Shown here piece by piece: positions 1 to 7,522 of a stretch of DNA of 14,354 bases. The notes beneath the pieces are model-generated. The model was not told the DNA's origin. It did no database searches and saw only the letters and a program-made list of their open reading frames with translations. The stretch covers positions 1 to 14,354 of the forward strand of contig JAGAFT010000201.1 in the NCBI GenBank assembly GCA_017627975.1, given 5' to 3'. A program made the position numbers and the translations under genes. Position 1 is the stretch's first letter, and each line of letters opens with the position of its first letter. Source of the DNA: Oscillospiraceae bacterium. Lineage in GTDB: Bacteria; Bacillota_A; Clostridia; Oscillospirales; Oscillospiraceae.

Positions 1-942
1 ACCGACATCGTCCATGACGGCGGCCTGCTGGATATCCTCTACATCGGCGTCAAGTCCGGCCTGTATCCGTCCCTGATCTTCATGGGCGTGGGTGCCATGA
101 CCGACTTCGGCCCGCTGCTTGCCAACCCGAAGAGCCTGCTGCTCGGCGCCGCCGCGCAGTTCGGCATCTTCGCCGCCTTCCTGATGGCCATCGGCATCTT
201 CGGCTTCGCGCCGAACGTGGCTGCCTCCATCGGCATCATCGGCGGCGCCGACGGCCCGACGGCCATCTGGCTGACGAGCAAGCTTGCACCGGACTATCTG
301 GCTCCGATTGCGATTGCGGCGTATTCGTACATGGCGCTGATCCCGCTGATCCAGCCGCCGGTGATGCGCCTGCTCACCACGAAGGAAGAGCGCGAGATCA
401 AGATGGAGCAGCTCCGTCCGGTCTCAAAGACCCAGAAGGTCATCTTCCCGATCATCGTGACGATCTTTGTCTGCCTGCTGCTTCCCTCGGTGGCTCCGCT
501 TCTGGGCTGCCTGATGCTTGGCAATCTCTTCAAGGAATGCGGCCTCACCGACCGGCTTTCCGACACGGCGCAGAACGCCCTGATGAACATCGTGACGATC
601 TTCCTCTCCACCTCTGTCGGTGCGACGGCGGTGTACTACCGCTTCCTCACCCCGCAGACGATCTTCATCGTCGTCCTGGGCCTCATCGCCTTTGAATTTG
701 CCACAGTCGGCGGTCTGCTGCTGGGCAAGGTCATGTGCAAGCTCTCGGGCGGCAAGATTAACCCCCTGATCGGCTCCGCGGGTGTGTCCGCGGTCCCGAT
801 GGCCGCCCGTGTCTCTCAGATTGAGGGCGCGAAGGCCAATCCGTCCAACTTCCTGCTGATGCACGCCATGGGTCCGAACGTGGCCGGCGTCATCGGCTCC
901 GCCGTTGCGGCAGGCTTCCTGCTCGCAGTGTTCGGAGGCTGA
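1..942 (+). CDS. Na+-translocating decarboxylase beta subunit (OadB/GcdB/MmdB family), 5'-truncated
   Basis: The reading frame is open from base 1 to a TGA at 940-942, giving 313 residues; family members are about 370-430, so the N-terminus lies outside the window. This is the integral membrane subunit that couples decarboxylation of a carboxybiotin intermediate (oxaloacetate, glutaconyl-CoA or methylmalonyl-CoA systems) to Na+ export. Seen in the sequence: many hydrophobic segments, the family motif GGADGPT at 245-265 with the Asp implicated in Na+/H+ binding in OadB, and a second conserved glycine-rich stretch (GSAGVSAVP) near 775-800 followed by [10 protein letters not shown] near 860-890. 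The substrate cannot be told from beta alone because the alpha, gamma and delta subunits are not in view. A butyrate-type CoA-transferase downstream mildly favours the glutaconyl-CoA version. A strong terminator follows, so this is the last gene of its operon. Confidence 0.9.
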   Translation, partial: TDIVHDGGLLDILYIGVKSGLYPSLIFMGVGAMTDFGPLLANPKSLLLGAAAQFGIFAAFLMAIGIFGFAPNVAASIGIIGGADGPTAIWLTSKLAPDYLAPIAIAAYSYMALIPLIQPPVMRLLTTKEEREIKMEQLRPVSKTQKVIFPIIVTIFVCLLLPSVAPLLGCLMLGNLFKECGLTDRLSDTAQNALMNIVTIFLSTSVGATAVYYRFLTPQTIFIVVLGLIAFEFATVGGLLLGKVMCKLSGGKINPLIGSAGVSAVPMAARVSQIEGAKANPSNFLLMHAMGPNVAGVIGSAVAAGFLLAVFGG

Positions 943-963
943 TCTCAGAAGAACACATGAGAT

Positions 964-1004
964 ATTCCTCTTCCGTTTTCGTAGAACGGAAGAGGAATTT
1001 TTCT
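964..1004 (+). terminator. Rho-independent terminator after the decarboxylase beta gene
   Basis: A perfect 14-bp stem (964-977, ATTCCTCTTCCGTT, pairing with 985-998) closes a 7-nt loop and runs into TTTTTCT at 998-1004. It begins 22 nt after the stop codon. The symmetric A/T edges could also allow function on the other strand, but no minus-strand gene ends here. Confidence 0.92.
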
Positions 1005-1022
1005 GTCCTGTATCTGGTATTC

Positions 1023-1051
1023 TTGCCGGAATAGGTGTAAAATAATAAAAA
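1023..1051 (+). promoter_or_regulatory. Candidate sigma-A promoter for the CoA-transferase operon
   Basis: TTGCCG at 1023-1028 and TAAAAA at 1046-1051 are 17 bp apart, between the upstream terminator and the gene. Other -10 choices (TAAAAT at 1038-1043) have no good -35. The preceding terminator argues that a promoter must be here, but the exact boxes are uncertain. Confidence 0.35.
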
Positions 1052-1089
1052 CACTCCGTCACAGCTGCGGAGCCGTATGGAGGATCACT

Positions 1090-2397
1090 ATGACAGACTA
1101 CAAAGCACTTTATGAACAGAAGAAGCTCACCGCCGATGAAGTCGCCGCCCGGGTGGAAAACGGCTGGCTGATCGGCATGGACGCCGCCATCGCCCAGACC
1201 CCCGCCATCATCGACGCCATCTGCAGAAGAGCGGAGAACAGCACGCTCTCCGGCGTCCGTGTACAGATGCTCCTTGATGCATATCCGTACGCGTTCTACG
1301 CCGATGACCATCTCTCCGGAAAGGTCATGGGGGAATCCTGGTTTGCAAGCGGCGGTGCCCGCAAGGCGCTCGCTGCCGGTCTCGCGGATTATGTGCCGAA
1401 CTACTACCGCGACTGCCCGCGCCACATCCGTGCCAACTATGAATACGATGCTTTCTGTGTCTCCGTCTCCCCGATGGACAAGCACGGTTGGTTCAGCCTT
1501 GGCACCGTGAGTTCCTATTCCCCCGCCATGATCGACAAGGCGAAGCATATCTACGTGGAAGTCAACGAGAACACGCCCCGCGCGGTCTGCGGCACCCAGC
1601 TTCATATCAGTCAGATCGACGGTCTGGTGGAAAACACCTTTGAGCTGCCGACTCTCCCCGCTCCGAAGCTGGACGATGTCAGCATCACCATCGGCAACCT
1701 GATTGCCGAGCAGATCCCGGACGGCGCCTGCATCCAGCTGGGCATCGGCGCGATCCCCGATGCGGTCGGTCTGGCCCTGAAGTCCAAGCACGACCTCGGT
1801 ATCCACACGGAGATGTTCACCAGTTCCATGGTCGATTTGATCGAGTGCGGCGCAGTCAACAACAGCAGGAAGCAGATCCATCGCGGCAAGACCGTCACGA
1901 CCTTTGCCTTCGGCTCCAAAGCCATCAACGACTTTATCGACGACAACCCCGCGATTGAAATTCTGCCTGTGGACTATGTAAACAACCCCGAGGTCATCTG
2001 CCAAAACGACAACATGATCTCCATCAACGCCGCTCTGGAGGTTGACCTCTTCGGACAGGTCTGTGCCGAGAGCATCGGTACGAAGATCATGTCCGGCTCC
2101 GGCGGCCAGGTGGACTATGTCCGCGGCGCGTGCCAGTCGAAGGGCGGCAAGAGCTTCATCGCCTTCTCCTCCACCGCCAAAGGCGGCACCATCAGCAAGA
2201 TTAAGCCCATCCTCACCCCCGGCGCGGTCGTCACCACCAGCAAGAATGACGTCGACTATATCGTCACCGAGTACGGCATCGCTCACCTGCGCGGTCAGAC
2301 CCTCTCCTCCCGTGTGAAGCAGCTGATCTCCATTGCCCACCCCGGCTTCCGGGACGAGCTGAACTTTGAGGCAAAGAAGCGCGGCATCCTGATCTGA
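1090..2397 (+). CDS. Acetyl-CoA hydrolase/transferase family CoA-transferase (4-hydroxybutyrate / butyryl-CoA:acetate type)
   Basis: A 435-residue protein of the family that moves CoA between acyl-CoAs and free acids through a glutamyl-CoA thioester. The length matches the 4-hydroxybutyrate CoA-transferase / butyryl-CoA:acetate CoA-transferase group (about 430-450) rather than the roughly 500-residue succinate/propionate group. Seen: GIGAIPDAV at 218-226 (CoA-binding loop region), the catalytic Glu assigned by family pattern as E241 in LGIHTEMF, and SGSGGQVDYVRGA near residues 334-346, typical of the C-terminal half. The ATG at 1090 has a GGAGG at 1079-1083 with 6-nt spacing. The likely role is the last step of butyrate or related acid formation, or activation of a hydroxy acid. 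The substrate cannot be fixed by eye. The stop codon overlaps the start of the HAD gene, so the two are translated together. Confidence 0.9.
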   Translation: MTDYKALYEQKKLTADEVAARVENGWLIGMDAAIAQTPAIIDAICRRAENSTLSGVRVQMLLDAYPYAFYADDHLSGKVMGESWFASGGARKALAAGLADYVPNYYRDCPRHIRANYEYDAFCVSVSPMDKHGWFSLGTVSSYSPAMIDKAKHIYVEVNENTPRAVCGTQLHISQIDGLVENTFELPTLPAPKLDDVSITIGNLIAEQIPDGACIQLGIGAIPDAVGLALKSKHDLGIHTEMFTSSMVDLIECGAVNNSRKQIHRGKTVTTFAFGSKAINDFIDDNPAIEILPVDYVNNPEVICQNDNMISINAALEVDLFGQVCAESIGTKIMSGSGGQVDYVRGACQSKGGKSFIAFSSTAKGGTISKIKPILTPGAVVTTSKNDVDYIVTEYGIAHLRGQTLSSRVKQLISIAHPGFRDELNFEAKKRGILI

Positions 2398-3050
2398 TGA
2401 AATATCAAGCCGTTCTTTTCGACATGGACGGGACTGTCCTGGACACCCTGGACGATCTCTATGACTCCGTCAACCGTTCCCTCGCGGAATTCTCTCTGCC
2501 TCCGGTCTCTAAGGCGCATGTGCGCCGGTGTCTCGGCAACGGCGCCGCTTATCTGGTAAGCCACAGCGTTCCTGCGGGCTGCAGTCCCGAGCTGGAGGCA
2601 GAAGTGCTCGCCTTCTACAAGCCCTGGTACGATGCCCACTGCCTCATCAAGACCGCTCCCTATGAGGGGATTCTCCCGATGATGCACGCCCTGAAGAAAG
2701 AAGGGCTTCGCCTCGCCATCATCTCAAACAAGCCCGACCGGGCCGTCCAGGAGCTCTCCGCGGCCTTTTTCCCGGATCTTCTGGAGCTCTCCGTCGGGGA
2801 AAGCTCTTCGGTGCGGCGCAAGCCGGCGCCCGACGCGGTTCTGACGGCGGCTGCCCAAATCGGCCTCTCCGTTGACCAATGTGTCTATGTGGGCGATTCG
2901 GAGGTCGATCTTCTGACCGCCCGGAATGCCGGGATGGACTGTATCTCAGTCACCTGGGGCTTTCGCGACGAGCCGCAGCTCCTTGACGCCGGCGCCGCCA
3001 CACTGGTTCACACACCAAAGGAGCTGGAAGGCCTTCTGCTGGATGCTTAA
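2397..3050 (+). CDS. HAD-superfamily phosphatase, phosphoglycolate phosphatase-like
   Basis: A 217-residue soluble HAD hydrolase. Motif I is D9-M-D11-G-T (nucleophile D9, acid/base D11), motif II is S110 in IISNK, motif III is K142 in RRKP, and motif IV is GDSEVD at 166-171 (D167, D171 for Mg2+). Residues about 15-85 form the helical cap expected of the Gph/PGMB class. The substrate is unknown; phosphoglycolate or small sugar phosphates are typical for the group. Its ATG (2397-2399) shares one base with the TGA of the CoA-transferase (TGATG), and no good Shine-Dalgarno sequence precedes it, so it probably depends on translational coupling. It may be a housekeeping metabolite-repair enzyme rather than part of the fermentation pathway. 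Confidence 0.88.
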   Translation: MKYQAVLFDMDGTVLDTLDDLYDSVNRSLAEFSLPPVSKAHVRRCLGNGAAYLVSHSVPAGCSPELEAEVLAFYKPWYDAHCLIKTAPYEGILPMMHALKKEGLRLAIISNKPDRAVQELSAAFFPDLLELSVGESSSVRRKPAPDAVLTAAAQIGLSVDQCVYVGDSEVDLLTARNAGMDCISVTWGFRDEPQLLDAGAATLVHTPKELEGLLLDA

Positions 3051-3147
3051 GCCTTCGTTTCTCTCATGGCGCTGGAGTATGGTATAGCTGGCTGCGGCTC
3101 ATCCCCGACATGCATGATTGTGACGCTCTTGCTTTTTCTGCATCACG

Positions 3148-3188
3148 AAAAACACATCCGCCTCCACAACGGAAACGGATGTGTTTTT
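3148..3188. terminator. Bidirectional terminator between convergent HAD and ABC permease genes
   Basis: A perfect 13-bp stem (3148-3160, AAAAACACATCCG, with 3176-3188) has A-tract and T-tract edges on both sides, so it can work for both strands. It lies 98 nt after the HAD stop and 82 nt beyond the permease stop. Nothing else recognisable was seen in 3051-3269. Confidence 0.85.
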
Positions 3189-3269
3189 GTATCTCTCTGA
3201 GCTCCCGCCTATTTCCGGACCTGTCTCGCAGAAGACAGCTTCGGCCGGTGTTTCGATGAGGTTTGCCGC

Positions 3270-4103
3270 TTACTCCAGGTTCAGTCCCTTCTTCAGTCCG
3301 AGGAAGGTGGCAAGATACAGCACCCCTGCCTGCACGGCGCTCAGACCGATTCCGTGCCAGATCACGGTGGAGACGAAGGACAGGCCATCTCTGGCATTTT
3401 CCATATCCACGTGCTCCAGATCCGAAAGTCCGAAGCCGATCACGCCGTAGCCCATCTCCATCAGATTGAAGGCGAAGCTGATGACGACAAAGAAAACGAC
3501 GCTCAGGAGGACTTTGTCTTTGCTGAACATATGGCCCAGTGACATCGCTGCATAGAAGTGCAGGCATGCTGCAAGGATTCCGATCAGGGTTCCAAACACG
3601 ATCTGTACCAGGAATGTGACCACCTGTCCCCGGACTCCCGCCTCGTCCAGCCAGCCGATTATTTCCGACCAGCTGGGAAACTGCTCGATAATCATTTGGA
3701 GATTGGTATGGGAGAGATTGAGCGCCATCAGTGCCATCACCAGGAAAATGAGCAGTCCCGTCCCGAGGAACCAGACCAGCGACACGATCAGCTTGGACCA
3801 GATGAGCTCGTGCACGCTCACCGGCAGGGTAAACATCAGGTACCCCTCATCCTTCAGCAGGTTCCGGTAAAAGCGGCTGACCATGATCACAAGGGACATC
3901 ACCGCCGTGGCAACCACGGCAACGCTGAAAAAGATGATGATCAGGACAAAGAGGATCCTGAGCAGCGGTACATCCGACAAATTTCCGGCGAGTCCCCGGA
4001 TGGAGAGATTGGCCAGCAGTGCCAGAGCCACCATCGCTCCCATCACAGGCAGCATGACCCTCGCGGTTGCTCGGAATTCATGCTTCATCAGTTTCCCTAG
4101 CAT
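3270..4103 (-). CDS. ABC-2 type transporter permease
   Basis: A 277-residue membrane protein with about six hydrophobic segments, at residues 16-33, 48-76, 103-128, 160-184, 197-218 and 245-270. The cytoplasmic stretch between the second and third (RFYRNLLKDEGYLMFTLPVS, residues 77-96) is characteristic of ABC-2 permeases of small GntR-linked exporters and is the likely contact for the ATPase. The start codon (4101-4103) overlaps the end of the ATPase gene by 7 nt and has its own GGAGG (4111-4115, 7-nt spacing). It should dimerise with the ATPase gene product to export an envelope-active compound such as an antimicrobial peptide or lipid. The substrate is not evident. Confidence 0.88.
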   Translation of the reverse strand: MLGKLMKHEFRATARVMLPVMGAMVALALLANLSIRGLAGNLSDVPLLRILFVLIIIFFSVAVVATAVMSLVIMVSRFYRNLLKDEGYLMFTLPVSVHELIWSKLIVSLVWFLGTGLLIFLVMALMALNLSHTNLQMIIEQFPSWSEIIGWLDEAGVRGQVVTFLVQIVFGTLIGILAACLHFYAAMSLGHMFSKDKVLLSVVFFVVISFAFNLMEMGYGVIGFGLSDLEHVDMENARDGLSFVSTVIWHGIGLSAVQAGVLYLATFLGLKKGLNLE

Positions 4104-4792
4104 CGAAACACCTCCCTGAAATACTGATCCACGCTCATGCCGTGCTCCTCGCGGATTTCGTCCACCGAGGACTGCAGCACGACTTTCCCCTGATTGATGA
4201 AAATCACATCGTCCAGCACCTGCTCCACATCGGCGATCAGATGTGTGGAAATCACGACCGCCGCCTCCGGGTTATAGTTGCGGATGATCGTGTCGAGGAT
4301 GTAGTCTCTGGTTGCCGGGTCCACTCCGCCGATCGGCTCATCCAGCAGATAGAGCTTTGCCTTGCGGCTCATAACCAGGATCAGCTGGGCCTTTTCCCTC
4401 GTTCCCTTGGACATTTCCTTGATTCGCATGTTCTCATCGATGTTCAGCCGCAGCAGCATCTCCGTCGCCTTGTCGCGGTCGAAGTCCGCATAAAAATCCG
4501 TAAAGAAATCCAGCAACTGCCGAACCTTCATCCAGTCTGCCAGATACGGCTTATCCGGGAGATAGCTGACCGCGCTGTGGGTCAGGCTCCCCGGGGCAAC
4601 GCCCTCGATCAGAATCTCTCCGCCCGTCGGTGTCAGCAGGCCGTTCGCCAGCTTCAGCAGGGTTGTTTTCCCGCTTCCGTTGGGCCCCAGTAGCCCGATC
4701 ACCCGGCCCGGTTCGATTTTCAGGCTGACCGTGTCCAGTGCCTGTACGCTTCCGAAGCGCTTGGACAGGTCTCTGCATTCAAGAATCGCCAT
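4097..4792 (-). CDS. ABC transporter ATP-binding protein (YtrB/BcrA-like)
   Basis: A 231-residue nucleotide-binding subunit. Walker A is GPNGSGKT at 36-43, Walker B LYLLDEP at 147-153 and the switch His is H184 in ISTHL. Two motifs are degenerate: the signature region reads MSKGTREK (127-134) instead of LSGGQ, and the Q-loop position reads YLPDKPYL (77-84) without the usual Gln. This pattern is common in ATPases paired with YtrA-type GntR regulators, so it does not imply inactivity. The start at 4790-4792 has GGAGG (4799-4803, 6-nt spacing) and overlaps the regulator gene by 14 nt. It energises the permease encoded next. Confidence 0.92.
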   Translation of the reverse strand: MAILECRDLSKRFGSVQALDTVSLKIEPGRVIGLLGPNGSGKTTLLKLANGLLTPTGGEILIEGVAPGSLTHSAVSYLPDKPYLADWMKVRQLLDFFTDFYADFDRDKATEMLLRLNIDENMRIKEMSKGTREKAQLILVMSRKAKLYLLDEPIGGVDPATRDYILDTIIRNYNPEAAVVISTHLIADVEQVLDDVIFINQGKVVLQSSVDEIREEHGMSVDQYFREVFRC

Positions 4793-5153
4793 TCTCTTCC
4801 TCCTTCTCCTTCAGCAGTGTAAGGATTTCTTCCCGCTGATATCCGAGCTTTTTCATAGCTTCCAGGAAGCCTCGGATCTGTTCCTCCGCAAGCTTCTTCT
4901 TCGCCCGCTCAATCACCTGCAGGTTCTCCGTCACAAAGCGCCCTGATGTGCGCTGGGAGTAGACCATGCCGTCCCGCTCCAGCTCCTGCAGCGCCCGCTG
5001 CATGGTGTTCGGATTCACGCCGGCTTCCGTGGCCATATCCCGCACCGACATCAGCCGTTCTCCGGGCAGCAGGCTTCCCGAGACGATCCCCAGCTTGATC
5101 TGCTCCACCAGCTGGGAATAGATCGGCAGGTCACTTCGAAATTTCCATTCCAT
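4779..5153 (-). CDS. GntR-family transcriptional regulator, YtrA subfamily
   Basis: A 124-residue regulator with an N-terminal winged helix-turn-helix (residues about 8-75, including PIYSQLVEQIK, SVRDMATEAGVNPNTMQRAL and the wing RTSGRFV) and a short helical tail of about 45 residues, as in the YtrA group, which lacks a large effector domain. Such proteins usually repress their own operon and respond to cell-envelope antibiotics. The start at 5151-5153 is set by GAAGGAGG at 5160-5167 with 6-nt spacing. It is the first gene of the operon with the ATPase and permease. A long palindrome over the promoter is its likely binding site. Confidence 0.92.
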   Translation of the reverse strand: MEWKFRSDLPIYSQLVEQIKLGIVSGSLLPGERLMSVRDMATEAGVNPNTMQRALQELERDGMVYSQRTSGRFVTENLQVIERAKKKLAEEQIRGFLEAMKKLGYQREEILTLLKEKEEENGDS

Positions 5154-5167
5154 CGCGTTCCTCCTTC

Positions 5168-5203
5168 TGTATCATTGTTCTAATCGATTAATACAATAAT
5201 ACA
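5168..5203. promoter_or_regulatory. 36-bp palindromic operator of the GntR-ABC operon
   Basis: The arms TGTATCATTGT (5168-5178) and ACAATAATACA (5193-5203) share a centre with the inner perfect palindrome TAATCGATTA (5181-5190). Fifteen of 18 base pairs are symmetric. It spans the -10 box and transcript start of the operon, as expected for an autorepressor of the YtrA type. Confidence 0.8.
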
Positions 5204-5221
5204 TTTAGGAAGCTTTGTCAA
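5193..5221 (-). promoter_or_regulatory. Promoter of the GntR-ABC operon
   Basis: On the minus strand, a perfect -35 TTGACA (5216-5221) is 17 bp from a -10 TATTGT (5193-5198). Transcription would start near 5186, about 33 nt before the GntR start codon, inside the palindromic operator. Confidence 0.75.
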
Positions 5222-5293
5222 GCGTTTTTTATTTATTGCGCTCCATGCCTGCGTCCCGGTTTTTTTCTGCGCCCATCGGGAGTCACCTCTATT

Positions 5294-5329
5294 GCAAATC
5301 CCCTGCCCGTTTCCGGACAGGGGATTTGC
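5294..5329. terminator. Strong hairpin, probable terminator downstream of ccsA
   Basis: A 12-bp perfect stem GCAAATCCCCTG (5294-5305) pairs with 5318-5329, extended by further G-C pairs around a short loop. It lies after the ccsA operon on the minus strand and upstream of the GntR promoter. There is no good T-tract on either strand, so termination is likely but not certain. Confidence 0.5.
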
Positions 5330-5347
5330 TCTGTGCTTCTTCCATTC

Positions 5348-5389
5348 TCAGCCGTAGCTGTGCATGCCGGACATCGGCGTGTTCACGCC
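5348..5389 (-). repeat. In-frame duplicate of the ccsA 3' end including the stop codon
   Basis: This 42-nt stretch matches 5444-5485 at 39 of 42 positions. Read on the minus strand it encodes GVNTPMSGMHSYG and a TGA, against GVNTLMTGMHSYG and a TGA in ccsA. The offset is 96 nt, exactly 32 codons, and the 31 codons between the two TGAs are open. Similarity stops abruptly at the upstream edge of the unit. It looks like a partial duplication of the gene end rather than a remnant of a whole second gene. Confidence 0.85.
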
Positions 5390-5404
5390 TTCTCCTGATG
5401 TCTT

Positions 5405-5429
5405 TTCTCCCGCCCTATGGGCGGGAGAA
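5405..5429. repeat. GC-rich hairpin between the two copies of the ccsA end
   Basis: A perfect 11-bp stem, TTCTCCCGCCC (5405-5415) pairing with 5419-5429, closes a 3-nt loop. Neither strand has a T-tract after it. It sits 15 nt after the ccsA stop and between the two copies of the terminal repeat. It may be a 3'-stabilising hairpin or a weak terminator. Confidence 0.7.
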
Positions 5430-5443
5430 TCTGCTCTTCTGAC

Positions 5444-6235
5444 TCAGCCGTAGCTGTGCATACCGGTCATCAGCGTGTTCACGCCCGCAAAGGTAAAGAG
5501 CACCACCGGCACCGCGATCAGCACATACCACGCCATGCTCAGGCCCTGCTTTCTGTTCCGCAGCCGCAGGTGGAGGTAAACCACATAGATGATCCATGTA
5601 ATCAGAGCCCAGACCTCCTTCGGATCCCAGGTCCAGAAGGCCGACCAGGCCTGCTCGGCCCAGATCGCCCCGGTCAGAATCGTAACCGTCAGCATCAGCA
5701 CGCCCAGCGCCACCAGCCGATAGCTCAACCAGTCCATCTGCTTCAGCTTGAAGCTGTCCTCCTCCCGGCCTTTCCGGTCCAGCAGGATATAGCGCAGCCC
5801 GATGCAGCCCGCCACAACAAATGCGGAATAAGAAATCACGGCCGATCCGATATGGAAGCCGAACCAGCCGCTGCGCAGCGCCGGCATCAGATCGGTGATC
5901 TCTCTCGGCTGCAGCGCGGCGAAGGACAGCAGGAGGAAGGTCATCGGCATCGCAATCACGCTCAGCCATTCCGCCTTCATCCGCATCCGCAGAACCAGCA
6001 GCATCAGCCCCACCCCCCAGGCAAAGCCCGTTGCGAACTCAAACTGATTGCTCAGCGGGAGTCTCTTTGCTGCGATCCCGCGCACAACGATGTACAGCGT
6101 GTGCGCGGCAAAAGCAGCAAGGAATACCATCCAGGCCGCTTTTCCAAGCTTTTCCTTTCTGAAGGCAAGGGTCGCGAACTGCAGCGCCATTGCGACAAAA
6201 TAAAGGACCAGACTTCCGAAAAACAGAATGTTCAT
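5444..6235 (-). CDS. ccsA: Cytochrome c maturation protein CcsA (ResC/CcsA, System II haem handling)
   Basis: A 263-residue polytopic membrane protein. With ResB it exports haem and presents it to CXXCH/K apocytochromes. Seen: a WWD-type haem-binding segment (AFWTWDPKEVWALITW, 199-214), and histidines H128, H222 and H260 at the spacing of the two periplasmic-type haem ligands and the membrane His of known CcsBA proteins. The C-terminal GMHSYG is also typical. I start at the ATG 6233-6235 rather than further upstream because it gives a normal hydrophobic N-terminus, has AAAGGAG at 6244-6250, and overlaps the resB stop by 4 nt (ATGA). Its last 42 nt are repeated downstream. Being in line with nrfA suggests service to that enzyme. 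Confidence 0.92.
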   Translation of the reverse strand: MNILFFGSLVLYFVAMALQFATLAFRKEKLGKAAWMVFLAAFAAHTLYIVVRGIAAKRLPLSNQFEFATGFAWGVGLMLLVLRMRMKAEWLSVIAMPMTFLLLSFAALQPREITDLMPALRSGWFGFHIGSAVISYSAFVVAGCIGLRYILLDRKGREEDSFKLKQMDWLSYRLVALGVLMLTVTILTGAIWAEQAWSAFWTWDPKEVWALITWIIYVVYLHLRLRNRKQGLSMAWYVLIAVPVVLFTFAGVNTLMTGMHSYG

Positions 6236-7482
6236 GCTCTTGTCTCCTTTGCTTTGGTTTCCTCCGCCCAATCCTGTATCCGGATCCGCATCCCCTCCGG
6301 TTTTGGCCCTCCGACCGCACAGCCGTCCGGGTCCAGGCGGACCAGTACCGGCTGACAGAAGAAAGTGATCGCAAAACCCGCGATCATCAGCAGGAATGAG
6401 GCGCACAGAAGGGCGTTGATAAAGCCGGGGGTATATTTTATCCGCAGTCCGGGATATTCCACCGGGTCCTCAAAGCGAAAGCTCAGATTCCCGACCTGCA
6501 GTTCCTCCCCCGGAAATGCAAGAATCGGTGTATAGACGCCGTCGGATGCGGTCTGAACCTGGTAAACCGGGTTCGGATAGCTCCCCGAGGTGTTTGTGAT
6601 CAGGGTCACATTTCCGCTCGGATCCCGGATCAGGTCCGGATACACCGCCTCATACCAGAGTCCGTTCACTCCGTCCAGAGAGAGAAACACCAGATCTGTC
6701 AGGGTAAACGTGTCATCCAGCCCGGTCTCCAGGTTTTTCACCGTGATGCTCCCGGCGGTTCCGTAGGTCTGCTGGTACACCTTCCAGGGGCCGAAGGAAA
6801 GCGGATGATTGACCTTGATCTCCCGCAGTCCGCTCTCGCGGCCGTCCGGAAGCTTCACGGTCAGCTCGCTGGTGAAATCCAGCCGCCCTTCCCCGTTCTC
6901 GATCCGGAAGCTCTCCACCGCGATCTCCGTGCCGTCCTCCATTTGGACCGATTCCCCCGGCAGGCAGGAGCGGTCGATGGTTTTTGGCAGGTACAGGGCC
7001 ATCGCCCCAAAAACGATCGTCAGCAGGATGGAAAGATGCGTTATGAAACTGCCATAGCGTCCGAAGCCGTTTTTGCTGTAAATCAGGGACTCTCCTTCTG
7101 CCTCTTCCCTGCATCGCATCGCCCGGAGTCCTTCTTGGACGGCTTTGTGCTGCAACTTGTCCAGTTGGAAGCTCTGCGGCATGCGGCGCAGCACTTCCCG
7201 CTCCCCTGCCTTTGCCGCGGAGACCGTGCGGATCCGCACCAGAGAGCAGAGCGTAAGGTTCAGGCCGAGCAGGATCAGCAGAAGCTGGAAATACCAGCTT
7301 CCGAACACGTCGTTGAGCTTCAGCATCAGAAGCGTGCCGTGAACGCTTTGATAGGTCTGTGCGTACCAGGCGATCTCCCTGCCCTGGGGAATCGCCGTCC
7401 CCACCACGGAGAGCATTGCGATCAGGCACAGCAGGATGATCCCAAAGCGCATGGAGCGAAAGAATCGAACCGCTTTTTTCAT
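6232..7482 (-). CDS. resB: ResB/Ccs1-family cytochrome c biogenesis protein
   Basis: A 416-residue partner of CcsA. Typical architecture is visible: TM1 about 12-32, TM2 about 62-82, TM3 about 143-165 with GRYGSFITHLSILL (H149 is the likely membrane haem-ligand His), a large extracytoplasmic domain of about 185 residues, and a last TM at about 352-376. I chose the ATG at 7480-7482 (MKKAVRFFRSMRFG), preceded by AGAGGA (7488-7493). Longer alternatives (ATG at 7518, TTG at 7566) add a charged non-homologous-looking extension with weak ribosome sites and would reach into the upstream hairpin. The TGA overlaps the ccsA start by 4 nt, so the pair is co-translated. A hairpin separates it from nrfA. 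Confidence 0.9.
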   Translation of the reverse strand: MKKAVRFFRSMRFGIILLCLIAMLSVVGTAIPQGREIAWYAQTYQSVHGTLLMLKLNDVFGSWYFQLLLILLGLNLTLCSLVRIRTVSAAKAGEREVLRRMPQSFQLDKLQHKAVQEGLRAMRCREEAEGESLIYSKNGFGRYGSFITHLSILLTIVFGAMALYLPKTIDRSCLPGESVQMEDGTEIAVESFRIENGEGRLDFTSELTVKLPDGRESGLREIKVNHPLSFGPWKVYQQTYGTAGSITVKNLETGLDDTFTLTDLVFLSLDGVNGLWYEAVYPDLIRDPSGNVTLITNTSGSYPNPVYQVQTASDGVYTPILAFPGEELQVGNLSFRFEDPVEYPGLRIKYTPGFINALLCASFLLMIAGFAITFFCQPVLVRLDPDGCAVGGPKPEGMRIRIQDWAEETKAKETRA

Positions 7483-7522
7483 TCGTTTCCTCTGTTTCTG
7501 TATCTCATATCGAATCATATCG

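Noticed and set aside
424..2340. 638-codon open frame on the minus strand opposite the decarboxylase and CoA-transferase genes
   Set aside because: It is antisense to two clearly conserved genes, spans their intergenic terminator, and its composition (Asp, Gly, Val, His rich) is typical of GC-rich shadow frames.
4097..4792. The ABC ATPase as an inactive protein because of its degenerate signature and Q-loop
   Set aside because: Walker A, Walker B and the switch His are intact, and the same degeneracy is seen in ATPases linked to YtrA-type regulators.
5215..5442. 75-codon plus-strand frame between the GntR and ccsA genes
   Set aside because: It is made of hairpin and ccsA-repeat sequence, with no ribosome site or domain.
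6236..6406. N-terminal extension of ccsA by 57 codons
   Set aside because: It overlaps the resB coding region out of frame and adds a non-hydrophobic Gly/Pro-rich stretch; the internal ATG at 6235 has a good ribosome site and ATGA coupling.
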